Under the pieces are notes generated by a model. It was not told where the DNA came from, made no database searches, and was given only the letters and a program-made list of their open reading frames with translations. A stretch of 64,000 nt of DNA from Methanomicrobium antiquum (GTDB lineage Archaea; Halobacteriota; Methanomicrobia; Methanomicrobiales; Methanomicrobiaceae). Positions 44,767 through 53,833 of this stretch are shown piece after piece. The position numbers and the translations under genes are program-made. Every line of letters begins with the position of its first letter. Position 1 is the stretch's first letter. The stretch spans positions 496,001-560,000 of the forward strand of contig NZ_CP091092.1 in the NCBI RefSeq assembly GCF_029633915.1, in the 5' to 3' direction.

Positions 44767-46884
44767 ATGAAATCAAGAGATATTGCAATAGTTGGAATTC
44801 TTCTTGCAATCGGTGCAATTCTAAGATATATTCTGAATGTTGTTCCAGGGGCAATCGTTGCAAATCCGATAATCGCTCTTTATTGTCTTGCGATAATACT
44901 GATTGCGCCAAAGATAAAGGATGCACTTGGAATAGGAATTGTTGCGGGAATTATATCTGCAATTATAAGCCATTCTATATTTCCGCCTGCAAACTTAATA
45001 TCCGAGCCGTTGGGAGCACTTGTCTGCCTGCTTGTTTATGTATTTTTAAAGGGTAGAATTCCTCTGGCACCGGGAATTTCAACATTTATAGCAACGCTTG
45101 TAAGCGGCTTTTCATTCCTTTTAATAAGCCTGGTCGTTATTGTATCAGGTGTTATTACAGAGCCTTATGAGTCTTTCACAGTCGGACTTTTTGTTGTTAC
45201 ATTATCGCCGATAATTATTCTGACAGCGGTTGCAAACTCGGTTATAACACAGGCTCTCTTTATTCCCTCCTCTAAGATTCTTATGAGAAGTGCATCTTCA
45301 ACTGAAGAGATAAAATATAAGCCAAAGGAATTTGAAGTGGAAGAGTCTGAGTTAGAAGAGGATTTTGATTCACATGCTACAGGAGGTGTAAAATCCCCTC
45401 TGCATGTTTCTGAAGGTTCTTTTGGAACTGATGAAAAAAGTGATTCTGCAATAAGCTTTGAAAATTTCTCATACAAATATCCGTCAGCAGATTCACCTGC
45501 ACTTTCAGGTATAACTCTTGATATAAAAAAAGGCGAATGTATCCTGGTAAACGGAACAACAGGTGCCGGAAAAACAACATTTTGTCTTGCCGCCGCCGGA
45601 ATAATATCGCATGAATATGAAGGAATGCGTGAAGGAAATATCCGCATTTTTGGAAAAGACGTCTCGGAATACAAAGACATGGGGGATATCGGCAGTAAAA
45701 TCGGTGTTGTGTTTGACGATGCAGACGCTCAGCTGATATTTACAACTGTTGAGGAAGAGGTGTTGTCCGGCCTTGAAAACCGTGGTCTAAGCCCTTTAGA
45801 TGTTAAAGAAAGGCTTGAGAGGATAATGAGTATAACAGATATCGAAAAACTCAGATATCGTGCACCACACACTCTTTCAGGAGGGCAAAAACAGCGAGTG
45901 TCTCTTGCCGCAACGCTTGCATCAGGAACAGAATGCATCATACTTGATGAAGCAACAGCAGAACTTGACACCTCGGCAACCTCTGTTATTATATCTGTTT
46001 TAAAGAGGCTGAAAGAGCAGGGGAGCACAATCATTGTTGTTGAACAAAAGCCGCGTGAAATGGCGGAAATTGCCGATCGTGTTACATTAATAGACAATGG
46101 AAGAATTGTGTCTGTTTTATCATCAGATGATTTTTTCAAAAACTACACTGATGATGAATCCGGCCGCTTTGAAAAGCCTGCTGACTGTAAAATATCTTTT
46201 AATGAGACACCTGTTGTTGAAATCAGAAATCTTGTTCATGATTACGGTGAACACCGCGGACTTGATGATATTTCCTTAACGATTATGCCAGGAGAACTTA
46301 TCGCTATAATCGGTGAGAATGGTTCAGGAAAGACTACACTTTCAAAGCACTTAAACGGACTTTTAAAGCCAACTTCAGGTGAGGTTTTTGTCTGTAACAT
46401 TAAAACAAAAGATGCAGGTGTAACAGAACTTGCAAGGCATGCAGGCCTTGTTTTTCAAAATCCTGATACAATGCTCTTTGAGGATACTGTTGAGCGTGAA
46501 GTGGCATTTGGGCTTAAAAACATCGGAATGGACCTAAAAGATGATTCTGATTATATCGAAAAGATTCTTGATGAAGTGGGGCTTTTTGGAAAAGCAGAAG
46601 TATTTCCGCGTTCAATGAGCAGGGGTGAGCGCCAAAGACTTGCAATCGCCTGCGTTATTGCAATGAAGCCTGAGATTATAATTCTTGATGAGCCTACAAC
46701 CGGTCTTGACTTCAAAGAATCCCGAAGAATAATGTCTATTCTTGAAAAATTAAGCAGTCAGGGTCATACTGTAATCATGGTAAGCCATGATATGGGAATT
46801 GTGAAAAACTATGCAAGAAGGATAATTACAATGGCTGACGGAAAAATAACAGGCGACAGCGGAATTTGTCCGGGAGGTATTTAA
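44767..46884 (+). CDS. fused ECF transporter: S component plus two ATPases
   Basis: About 705 residues from ATG 44767. Residues 1-175 are a membrane S component closely related to the preceding gene. A charged linker (about 176-225) leads to two ABC ATPase domains. ATPase 1: Walker A NGTTGAGKTT, signature LSGGQKQR, Walker B LDEATAELD. ATPase 2: Walker A GENGSGKTT, signature altered to MSRGERQR, Walker B LDEPTTGLD, H-loop VSHD. It is followed by EcfT after one base. Fusing S to both EcfA and EcfA' is unusual, since S subunits are normally separate and exchangeable. The start at 44752 adds five residues and is less likely. Confidence 0.87.
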   Translation: MKSRDIAIVGILLAIGAILRYILNVVPGAIVANPIIALYCLAIILIAPKIKDALGIGIVAGIISAIISHSIFPPANLISEPLGALVCLLVYVFLKGRIPLAPGISTFIATLVSGFSFLLISLVVIVSGVITEPYESFTVGLFVVTLSPIIILTAVANSVITQALFIPSSKILMRSASSTEEIKYKPKEFEVEESELEEDFDSHATGGVKSPLHVSEGSFGTDEKSDSAISFENFSYKYPSADSPALSGITLDIKKGECILVNGTTGAGKTTFCLAAAGIISHEYEGMREGNIRIFGKDVSEYKDMGDIGSKIGVVFDDADAQLIFTTVEEEVLSGLENRGLSPLDVKERLERIMSITDIEKLRYRAPHTLSGGQKQRVSLAATLASGTECIILDEATAELDTSATSVIISVLKRLKEQGSTIIVVEQKPREMAEIADRVTLIDNGRIVSVLSSDDFFKNYTDDESGRFEKPADCKISFNETPVVEIRNLVHDYGEHRGLDDISLTIMPGELIAIIGENGSGKTTLSKHLNGLLKPTSGEVFVCNIKTKDAGVTELARHAGLVFQNPDTMLFEDTVEREVAFGLKNIGMDLKDDSDYIEKILDEVGLFGKAEVFPRSMSRGERQRLAIACVIAMKPEIIILDEPTTGLDFKESRRIMSILEKLSSQGHTVIMVSHDMGIVKNYARRIITMADGKITGDSGICPGGI

Positions 46885-46885
46885 G

Positions 46886-47683
46886 ATGGCTGAAATTTTG
46901 CAGTACATTAGAATTGACGGATTATTTCACCGGATGAATGCTCTGACAAAGATAATTTTTCTGGTCTTAGTAATTTCAATTGCTGTTATATCCACAAAAC
47001 CTGAAATAATTGCAGTACTTGTTTTAGTTCTTTTCCTGCTTTCAGCTTTAGGAAAGTTTTCAAAAGAACTCTTAAAGCAGGTTCCGATGCTTATTTTCCT
47101 GTCACTCGGGCTTTTGCTCCTGACAATTCTTACTATGCAGTCCGGAGATGTTATCGGATATCTTATTCCATCAGCAATTCCTTATATTGGCGGAAATATC
47201 GCAATAACAGCAGGTGCTCTTAATTTTGCAATGATACTGTCTCTTAGATTTTTTGCCATGCTATTTGCATTTCAGATTTTAATATTGTCAACACAGCCAA
47301 GGGATCTTGTACATGCACTTCAGACTATGAGGCTTCCTGTTGACTATACTCTTATGCTTCTGATTGCGATACGATTCATTCCAAGTCTTCAGCTTGAGGG
47401 AAAAAGGATTCATGAAGCACAGCTTGCAAGGGCACTAAATCCGGGGAAAGGAGTTGTTGGAAAGCTAAAATCACTGACACCTATTATGATTCCGCTTGTT
47501 TCAAACGCTCTTGGAAAGGCAAACGTTCTTGGACTTACAATTGATTTACGTGGACTTCGGACTATGAAAAGAACACCGCTTGTTGAAAAAGAGTTCTGCT
47601 ATGCAGACTATATGCTGATATCTCTGCTGATTTGTTCAATAGCAGTAATAGTTTATCTTTTTGGTCTGGGGCTATTCCCTTAA
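46886..47683 (+). CDS. ecfT: ECF transporter transmembrane (T) component
   Basis: A 265-residue protein with about five membrane segments and the two cytoplasmic Ala-Arg-type coupling motifs (the AQLARALNPG region near 175 and DLRGLRTMKRTPL near 215). EcfT joins the S subunits to the ATPases. It starts two bases after the fused ATPase gene ends and is followed by a good hairpin-T7 terminator. Confidence 0.9.
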   Translation: MAEILQYIRIDGLFHRMNALTKIIFLVLVISIAVISTKPEIIAVLVLVLFLLSALGKFSKELLKQVPMLIFLSLGLLLLTILTMQSGDVIGYLIPSAIPYIGGNIAITAGALNFAMILSLRFFAMLFAFQILILSTQPRDLVHALQTMRLPVDYTLMLLIAIRFIPSLQLEGKRIHEAQLARALNPGKGVVGKLKSLTPIMIPLVSNALGKANVLGLTIDLRGLRTMKRTPLVEKEFCYADYMLISLLICSIAVIVYLFGLGLFP

Positions 47684-47697
47684 CATTAGTATAATGC

Positions 47698-47727
47698 CAT
47701 GAGACTACATCTCATGAACCTTTTTTT
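47698..47727 (+). terminator. hairpin plus T7 after ecfT
   Basis: CATGAGA (47698-47704), loop CTACA, TCTCATG (47710-47716), AACC, then seven T. Seven perfect pairs, 14 bases after the stop codon. Same design as the CATGAAAT hairpins elsewhere in the window, with a changed but still paired stem. Confidence 0.8.
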
Positions 47728-47875
47728 CACAAACAAAATGTGATATTAAAGATCTGAATTTTTACAAGTTGTATTTTGGATTATTAAAATTTAGAAAGCA
47801 AAAATTTGGGAAAGTAAGAGTGATTAAAACAGGAAATATAGTGAATGGGCTTATTTAATTTTTAAAAATCAGGAA

Positions 47876-48391
47876 TTAAAATTCAATTCCTTCGCGTGCT
47901 TTGACACCGTTGTCAAAGTAATGCTTTACTTTTTTCATCTCGGTTACAAGGTCTGCTGCATCTATCAGTTCAATTGGTGCGTAACGGCCTGTAAGTATAA
48001 CTTCAGTCGCCTCGTTTTTGTTCTTCAAAACCTCCATTACATCTCCGGTTTCCAAAAGGCCGCTATGTATTGCAACATTAATCTCATCCATTACAACAAG
48101 AGAATATTTCCCTGAGGACAAAGCTTCACTGCATCTCAAAAGACCATTTTTTGCAAGCTGAATATCATTGTCATCAGGCTCTTTGAAGATAAAACAGCCA
48201 TCGCCGAACTGTTCGATATGAAAATTATTAAAATATTCTGAAAGCTTTAGCTCTCCGCTGTTCTGCCCTTTGATGAACTGACCGAAAAAGACTTGTCTTC
48301 CGGCGATTAAGGTGCGAATACATGTCCCCAGTGCGGCTGTTGTCTTTCCCTTGCCTTCTCCTGTGTTTATCTGAATATATCCTCTTGTCAT
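47876..48391 (-). CDS. cobO: cob(I)yrinic acid a,c-diamide adenosyltransferase
   Basis: A 171-residue CobO/CobA (BtuR)-type P-loop enzyme with the motif NTGEGKGKTTAALG. It adenosylates corrinoids. YSLVVMDEINVAIHSGLL and VILTGRYAP are typical. It is 36 bases downstream of the btuD-type ATPase gene in the same direction, in a cobalamin uptake and salvage group. Cobalamin is needed by Mmp10 and by methyl-transfer steps. Confidence 0.94.
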   Translation of the reverse strand: MTRGYIQINTGEGKGKTTAALGTCIRTLIAGRQVFFGQFIKGQNSGELKLSEYFNNFHIEQFGDGCFIFKEPDDNDIQLAKNGLLRCSEALSSGKYSLVVMDEINVAIHSGLLETGDVMEVLKNKNEATEVILTGRYAPIELIDAADLVTEMKKVKHYFDNGVKAREGIEF

Positions 48392-48427
48392 CTTTTAAAA
48401 ATCCTTTTTGGTTATCTGCTCTAAAAT

Positions 48428-49663
48428 TTATATAAGCTCTGATAATAATTCATCAACATCAGAGATTACTTTTGCCTCTTTTATCATGCGGTTGTAGATT
48501 TCTGTTGCCAGGCCATTTGTCATATCAATTTTTCTGAAGTTTTTGTCAGCGTTTACGAAGAAAAACTCCTTTTTGCCTATGTATTCAAGAGCGGTCTTTA
48601 GGTTTGCCAGATTTCCAAAGCCGACATTTGTTGCGATAAAACAGATTGCATCTGATGAGTCGCACATTTTTTTAAGCTTTAAAACATCTGTATCCGAATA
48701 ACCTGAAAATGGAGGTGCTGAGATAGTTTCAACTCCTGCAGAGGTGCAGGTGTCATAGTCCTGGTCGCCGACATTTAAAATTCCTGCCGTTACATGAAAT
48801 CCGGCAGATTTCAAGGATAGAATTATCTGTCTGCCACGCCCTTCTCCTGATATTACATGGATATGCTTTTTTTTGCCAGATTTTATATCCGGCGGAAGTG
48901 AGAATACAAACTGTTCTTTTCCTCCCTCCGGATGCTTATACTGCATTGCAAGAACGCCGAAGACCTCTTCTATATTGTCGGTTTTGAGAACTTCAGATGC
49001 ACGGCCTTCTTTTAGGACACTGCCGCCTTTTGTTATAATTATGTCATCGCAGTATGCAGATGCCTGGTTAATTTCGTGTATTATGCAGAGAACTGATTTA
49101 TCCTTTGATATGTCTGAGAGAAGTTTCATCATTTCAAGCTGATGCCTGATATCGAGATGTGATGTTGGTTCATCAAGAAGAAGGTACTCAGGCTCCTGTG
49201 CAAGAGCACGTGCAATCATAACCCGCTGGAGTTCTCCGCCGGAAAGTTCGTTAATCTTTCGGGTCTGAAATGAAAGCATGCCGGTATCTTTTAAGCTTTC
49301 TGTCACAATTCTGTGATCTTCTTCGGAATCTGCCGTAAAATTCTTCTGATATGGTGTCCGCCCAAGCATTACATAGTCATACACTGGAAATGAGAAAGGA
49401 GAATAGACGCTTTGTTCTACAACTGCACGCAGTTTTGCAAGTTCTATTGAATTAAGGGAATCTGTAGTTTTGTTATTGTAGTAAACACTCCCTGATTTTG
49501 GTTTAAGAAAGCCTGCGATAATCTTGAGAACTGTTGTTTTTCCGCATCCGTTTGGCCCGATTATGCCTGTAATCCTGTTGTCGTGGCATGTAAAATTCAT
49601 GTCAGTTAAAACATCAGATGAGTCACTGTATCCGAATCTGACATTTTTTACTTCTATTGGCAT
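48428..49663 (-). CDS. btuD: cobalamin ABC transporter ATPase with extra C-terminal domain
   Basis: A 411-residue protein. Residues 1-255 are a FecE/BtuD-type ATPase: Walker A GPNGCGKTT, signature LSGGELQRV, Walker B LLLDEPTSHLD, IIHE. Residues about 265-411 form an additional domain starting KKHIHVISGEGRGRQI and including NVGDQDYDTCTSAG and FIATNVGFGN, which looks Rossmann-like. Similar extensions are known from archaeal BtuD proteins; the role is not established. It overlaps btuC by one base. Confidence 0.9.
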   Translation of the reverse strand: MPIEVKNVRFGYSDSSDVLTDMNFTCHDNRITGIIGPNGCGKTTVLKIIAGFLKPKSGSVYYNNKTTDSLNSIELAKLRAVVEQSVYSPFSFPVYDYVMLGRTPYQKNFTADSEEDHRIVTESLKDTGMLSFQTRKINELSGGELQRVMIARALAQEPEYLLLDEPTSHLDIRHQLEMMKLLSDISKDKSVLCIIHEINQASAYCDDIIITKGGSVLKEGRASEVLKTDNIEEVFGVLAMQYKHPEGGKEQFVFSLPPDIKSGKKKHIHVISGEGRGRQIILSLKSAGFHVTAGILNVGDQDYDTCTSAGVETISAPPFSGYSDTDVLKLKKMCDSSDAICFIATNVGFGNLANLKTALEYIGKKEFFFVNADKNFRKIDMTNGLATEIYNRMIKEAKVISDVDELLSELI

Positions 49664-50703
49664 TACAGCTCACCTTTCCTTGATCTCAAAAGATACAAAA
49701 AGAACGGAGCACCACATAGAGCAGTTAAAATTCCCAATGGGAGCTCTGAGGGTGCAATAATTAACCTCGCAATCATATCTGCAATGACTATAAAGAGTGC
49801 TCCGGCAAAAATACAGACCGGAATAAGTATCCTGTGATCGGGACCTGTTACAAGCCTTACGATGTGTGGAATTATAAGGCCGACAAACCCGATAATTCCG
49901 CTTACCGATACTGCCGCACTTGTTATAAGAGCGGTTGTAATAAGAAGAATTTTTTTTAGCCTTTCCACATTGATTCCAAGATACAGTGCTGATTCTTCAC
50001 CAAACATCATGGCATTAAGCTGTCTTGTAAGAACCATCATAATGATTATTCCAAGAATTGTAAAGGGGAGCATTATCCAGACATAATCCCAACCCCGTCC
50101 TGAAAGACCCCCCATTGTCCAGAACATTATAGCATTGAGATTGTGGCCTGCTGAGAACATCAGGAATGAGTTGCAGGCAGAAAGAAGAGCTGATATTGCA
50201 ATACCTGATAGAAGAAGAGTGTTTACCGGAACGAGATTTCCAATTCTTGCAACATTGTATACAAGAAACATTGTTCCAAGGCCGAAGATAAACGCCATTA
50301 CCGGAATGCTGTATATTGTAAAAAAAGCAGTTGCTCCATATACAAAGACCAAAAGTGCTCCTAAAGCAGCCCCGCTTGAAATTCCAAGGATATACGGGTC
50401 TGCCATAGGATTTCTAAAGAGGCTTTGAAGCGCCGCTCCTGAAAGTGCAAGACATGAGCCTACTAGTGCTCCTAAGATGATTCTTGGCAGACGGATTCCA
50501 AGAACTATTGTCTCTTCACCGCCTGTCCAGTAAGGAACCTGTGTTAAATGAGGTATGAATCCTGACAAGGGATATGTGAGGATATCAAATACTTTTTTTG
50601 CACTTATTCCTGATTCTCCGACACCAATTGAGATTACCATTACAACTATTGTTGCGATGAAAAGCCCTGCTGATATGGCTATTGTTCTTCGCCGCTGATA
50701 CAT
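49663..50703 (-). CDS. btuC: cobalamin/siderophore ABC transporter permease
   Basis: A 346-residue FecCD-family permease with about ten membrane helices. RLPRIILGALVGSCLALSGAALQSLFRNPMADPYILG is the family signature in two parts (the GAALQ...NPLADP-like box), and GFVGLIIPHIVR contains the ATPase-contact loop. It overlaps btuF by 25 bases. Confidence 0.93.
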   Translation of the reverse strand: MYQRRRTIAISAGLFIATIVVMVISIGVGESGISAKKVFDILTYPLSGFIPHLTQVPYWTGGEETIVLGIRLPRIILGALVGSCLALSGAALQSLFRNPMADPYILGISSGAALGALLVFVYGATAFFTIYSIPVMAFIFGLGTMFLVYNVARIGNLVPVNTLLLSGIAISALLSACNSFLMFSAGHNLNAIMFWTMGGLSGRGWDYVWIMLPFTILGIIIMMVLTRQLNAMMFGEESALYLGINVERLKKILLITTALITSAAVSVSGIIGFVGLIIPHIVRLVTGPDHRILIPVCIFAGALFIVIADMIARLIIAPSELPLGILTALCGAPFFLYLLRSRKGEL

Positions 50704-51701
50704 TGATATAAAATCTCCAGGGCCTCTCCGATTCTTGGTCCGGGCCTTGAAATAAGATCGTCATCGACTGAATAGACTCTTCCTGATTTAACGGCAGGAA
50801 TATCTGCAAGCTCTTTGTTGTTTAGAATCTGTTCTCTTAAGTCAATGCCGGAGTTCATCACACCGTCTATTACAATGATTACCTCCGGCTGGCGCATAAT
50901 AATAGACTCTGTTGTTGCGACAAAATATCCTTCTGTGTCTGAATAGATGTTTTCTCCTCCGGCAAGCTCGATTAGTTCATTTAAGTATGTATTTTTCCCT
51001 GTTACATACATTGGATCTGCTGATACTGCATACATTGTCTTTGGCGGATTTGCAGGATGGTGTCTTTTTGAAATTTCATCAATCTCTGCTTTTATTTTTT
51101 CCGTTAGACTGACAGCACTTTTCTTTTCGTTTAAGACTTCTCCGATAACTTCTATGTTTTTATAAATATCATCTACAGATTCAATATGAAAGAGAATGAC
51201 GGGGTATTTGTTATCCCTTAACTGCGAGACCATCGTTGTGTCAACCATTGTTGTTGCAAAAATAAGATCCGGCTCTTTTGAGATTACTGATTCGATGCTT
51301 GTTCCTGTTGTCATTCCACCTATTGATTCCACTAAAAGCGCCTCTGGCGGGTGTGTGTCATATGCTGTTCTTCCAACAAGTTTTGCGCCGGATTTTTCTG
51401 TATTAATCGCGAAGAAAAGTTCTGTTATGCTTGGCGCAAGTGAGATTACTCTTTTTGGATATTTTTTGATCTCTGATTCAAATCCGGTATCGTCAGTTAT
51501 TTTTAAAAAATCTGTATTTGAATCTGAAATCTCTGATGTGTCTTTTATACTGGTCTCATTTTCATCTGCATACGGTTGGAGGACGGATGTTTCCTGTGAT
51601 TCTGATAAAGAATCAGGATTAATCTGTGTTTCTGTGCATCCGCAGGCAAAAACTGCTGATACTATTACTGCTATTAAAAAAATCAGCGGGAGGTATTTCA
51701 T
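50679..51701 (-). CDS. btuF: cobalamin-binding lipoprotein (BtuF-like)
   Basis: A 340-residue solute-binding protein with the lipobox VFACGC (Cys20 or Cys22 as anchor). KRVISLAPSITELFFAI, VGRTAYDTHPPEA and SVISKEPDLIFA are typical of BtuF/FecB-like cobalamin or iron-chelate binders. The nearby cobO favours corrinoid as ligand; a siderophore or haem is the alternative. The first gene of btuF-btuC-btuD-cobO. Confidence 0.88.
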   Translation of the reverse strand: MKYLPLIFLIAVIVSAVFACGCTETQINPDSLSESQETSVLQPYADENETSIKDTSEISDSNTDFLKITDDTGFESEIKKYPKRVISLAPSITELFFAINTEKSGAKLVGRTAYDTHPPEALLVESIGGMTTGTSIESVISKEPDLIFATTMVDTTMVSQLRDNKYPVILFHIESVDDIYKNIEVIGEVLNEKKSAVSLTEKIKAEIDEISKRHHPANPPKTMYAVSADPMYVTGKNTYLNELIELAGGENIYSDTEGYFVATTESIIMRQPEVIIVIDGVMNSGIDLREQILNNKELADIPAVKSGRVYSVDDDLISRPGPRIGEALEILYQCISGEEQ

Positions 51702-52004
51702 ATTAAGGAATTTGATGTTTTGAAATAAATATTTACTTAAGTAAAAGTTTTACCCTGAATGGGTGCATCCGGTTACTCATGCTTTTGTCCGGACATACTC
51801 CTGAATGTCCTGATTTTTAAATTTATTCTATCTGACTCCATTTTGGTCTGTATTTTTTTTAATTATAAAACGGGTTTTGTATAAATCATTATCTGGTAAT
51901 CCGTTTTTTCACAAATCCCTGTAATTATCATGAGGTTTTTCAGATCTCTTCTCGTAAAAGGGATTTTAGTAAAAGGCATTTATATCTCTTTTTCATAGCA
52001 GGTG

Positions 52005-52153
52005 TGCAGGCTGAAAATATTTAGTTTGAGCTTATTTTTGCATTTTAGAGACGGTTGTAAAGGAGGGTTTTCAATAAAGGCAATACGTCCGTATTAGAAT
52101 GATTAAAGGTCGGAAAGCACCCCTGTAGTGGCCCGCTATTGCCCTCTTTTTTT
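52005..52153 (+). ncRNA. candidate small structured RNA with terminator
   Basis: TTTATATC at 51979 could be a TATA box, giving a transcript start near 52005. An outer stem GGCAATA (52079-52085) with TATTGCC (52137-52143) is perfect over seven pairs and is directly followed by CTC and seven or eight T. Inside, TCCG (52088-52091) pairs with CGGA (52111-52114), and CAC with GTG forms a third small stem. No ORF fits. I recognise no known RNA family; an attenuator for the downstream pilins is an alternative, though they start 340 bases later. Confidence 0.35.
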
Positions 52154-52407
52154 CAGACGATGTTTATATAGGGAAGGGTTGAGATAATCCAACACATGGC
52201 TTCTGTGAAGGTGAGATTTTCTGGCGTTTTGTGCCAATTTTACATCATATTTTAGCTTTATAGTATACTTCCATAATGCCGTATTGCAGTAATCCTGCAA
52301 AAGATATTTTCTTAAAAATATTTTTTTTACAATAGTCAGTTTGAAATTTTGTAGAATTAAATTGTGGAATCACATCTCAAAACAAATATATGTTAGAATA
52401 ATAAAAT

Positions 52408-52431
52408 AACTCATTCAACTTATGTTGAGTT
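52408..52431. promoter_or_regulatory. nested palindrome upstream of the pilin operon
   Basis: AACTCATTCAAC-TTAT-GTTGAGTT: CAAC/GTTG inner arms plus AACT/AGTT outer arms. Sits about 65 bases before the ribosome site, a plausible operator position. Confidence 0.3.
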
Positions 52432-52493
52432 AACCCAATTTATTTTTGATGTGCTGGTTTTGACATAAGCTCCCCAATGAAATTGGAGGTATT

Positions 52494-53135
52494 ATGGAAA
52501 TGTTTAGGAAAAAAATTGAAAATTTAGAGGCAGTGTCACCGGTTGTCGGAGTGATGCTGATGCTGGTTGTAACGATTATTATAGCTGCAGTTGTAAGTGG
52601 GTTTGCCGGAGGTCTTGTCGGGAATACTCAGACAGCGCCACAAGCAGCCATTGATGTGAGAATAGGATATGGTGATGTGGGCATGGGAAGTAATGGCTAT
52701 AATATGGAATTTGAACTCCTGAGCGGAGATTCCATGCCGACAAAGGATCTGGCTATCATCACCTACTACACAAATAATAGCGGGAAGACATTCCACCATG
52801 AACAGACTGCCACAAGTGAAGCAACGCACTTTGTTACAAAATATGGTTCCGAATATTACATTCCAACTCCATTCCTAAATGATATGAGGGACGGATATGC
52901 TTACGCGACTCCTTCAAAATGGTTTGGAAACTTCACATGGAAGACTGGTGATATTATGGATACTGGGGGGTCTTATAGTGAAGCAGGACTTGCACAGATG
53001 CTTGGGATCAGTGAACCGGATTCCCCATATGAAATAGGAGATCCCGACTTTGGAACAGGCAGTGTAGTTGACGTAAAAATCATGCACATCCCAAGTGGTA
53101 AATATATCTATGACAAGGAGGTTGTTGTAGCATGA
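52494..53135 (+). CDS. archaeal type IV pilin-like protein 1
   Basis: A 213-residue protein with the euryarchaeal pilin N-terminal domain: a short charged leader MEMFRKKIENLE, then AVSPVVGVMLMLVVTIII, the hydrophobic stretch that packs in a pilus core. Cleavage by a prepilin peptidase is expected just before AVSPV. The rest is a secreted beta-rich domain without a recognised family. TTGGAGG lies seven bases before the ATG. It overlaps the next pilin gene by four bases. Confidence 0.85.
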   Translation: MEMFRKKIENLEAVSPVVGVMLMLVVTIIIAAVVSGFAGGLVGNTQTAPQAAIDVRIGYGDVGMGSNGYNMEFELLSGDSMPTKDLAIITYYTNNSGKTFHHEQTATSEATHFVTKYGSEYYIPTPFLNDMRDGYAYATPSKWFGNFTWKTGDIMDTGGSYSEAGLAQMLGISEPDSPYEIGDPDFGTGSVVDVKIMHIPSGKYIYDKEVVVA

Positions 53136-53833
53136 AAGGAATAAATAATGAAGCAGTATCGCCGGTAGTCGGCGTCATGCTTATGCTTGTAGTGACAATT
53201 ATAATTGCTGCAGTTGTTAGCGGATTTGCCGGAGGACTGGCAGGAAATCAAAAGATGGCCCCGCAAGTAACAATCACTGCAGAACCTGTTGTCAAAGCTT
53301 TCCTAGACCTAGATAAAACAAACTCCGAGGCCGATTACGGCACATCTGATTTTACTGCAAACAATGGTATAGAATTTGAAAATACGGGTGGAGATTCTTT
53401 CTCTTTAACTGATATTGACGTACAACTCAGTTCAGGGACCACAAAATATACCCTGTCATATATAGATCAGGTTGACTATTCTTCTGATTGGACCTGTTTG
53501 GAAGAGAACATTACTGCCGGTGTTGATTTTGAATATGATCAAAACTATGTATCTGTACCTATAGCATGGAATCATTTCGCGAAGATTGGAGGTTCGAGTC
53601 TTCAGGACATCTCTATTTCACCTGGTGACAAATTTATGCTCTATGCATGCGGATGTTATGACACTACTGATTCGGCGTATGGACCATCATCCAGCAATGG
53701 AAAATATCTTGTATGGGAACCAAAAGGTACAATTAACGGATTTGGAGCACAGTTTGGAAAGGAGATTGGATACAAACTAATTGATAAGGATTCAGCAAAG
53801 ATTATAGCAAGTGGTGCTGTTGTATTCAAATAG
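53132..53833 (+). CDS. archaeal type IV pilin-like protein 2
   Basis: A 233-residue paralogue of the preceding pilin. The N-terminal leader is only MKGINNE, then AVSPVVGVMLMLVVTIII almost as in gene 1, while the C-terminal domains differ completely. Start in an ATGA overlap with gene 1, so the two pilins are made together. No pilus ATPase or membrane platform gene is in the window. Confidence 0.85.
   Translation: MKGINNEAVSPVVGVMLMLVVTIIIAAVVSGFAGGLAGNQKMAPQVTITAEPVVKAFLDLDKTNSEADYGTSDFTANNGIEFENTGGDSFSLTDIDVQLSSGTTKYTLSYIDQVDYSSDWTCLEENITAGVDFEYDQNYVSVPIAWNHFAKIGGSSLQDISISPGDKFMLYACGCYDTTDSAYGPSSSNGKYLVWEPKGTINGFGAQFGKEIGYKLIDKDSAKIIASGAVVFK

Larger units (their letters stand above)
51702..52493. 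other. 792-base region between btuF and the pilin genes
   Basis: Divergent promoters (btuF to the left, pilins to the right), the ncRNA candidate at 52005-52153, and TATA-like boxes at 51979 and 52169. I see no cobalamin riboswitch and no ORF with a ribosome site. A nested palindrome lies at 52408-52431 before the pilin genes, and TTGGAGG at 52482-52488 is their ribosome site. Confidence 0.5.

Noticed and set aside
51757-51882. 41-codon plus-strand ORF starting at an ATG near 51757
   Set aside because: No ribosome site, T-rich hydrophobic end and no recognisable features.
51702-52493. Cobalamin riboswitch before btuF
   Set aside because: No B12-box-like sequence or matching stems are seen, and btuF is on the other strand from the structured candidate.
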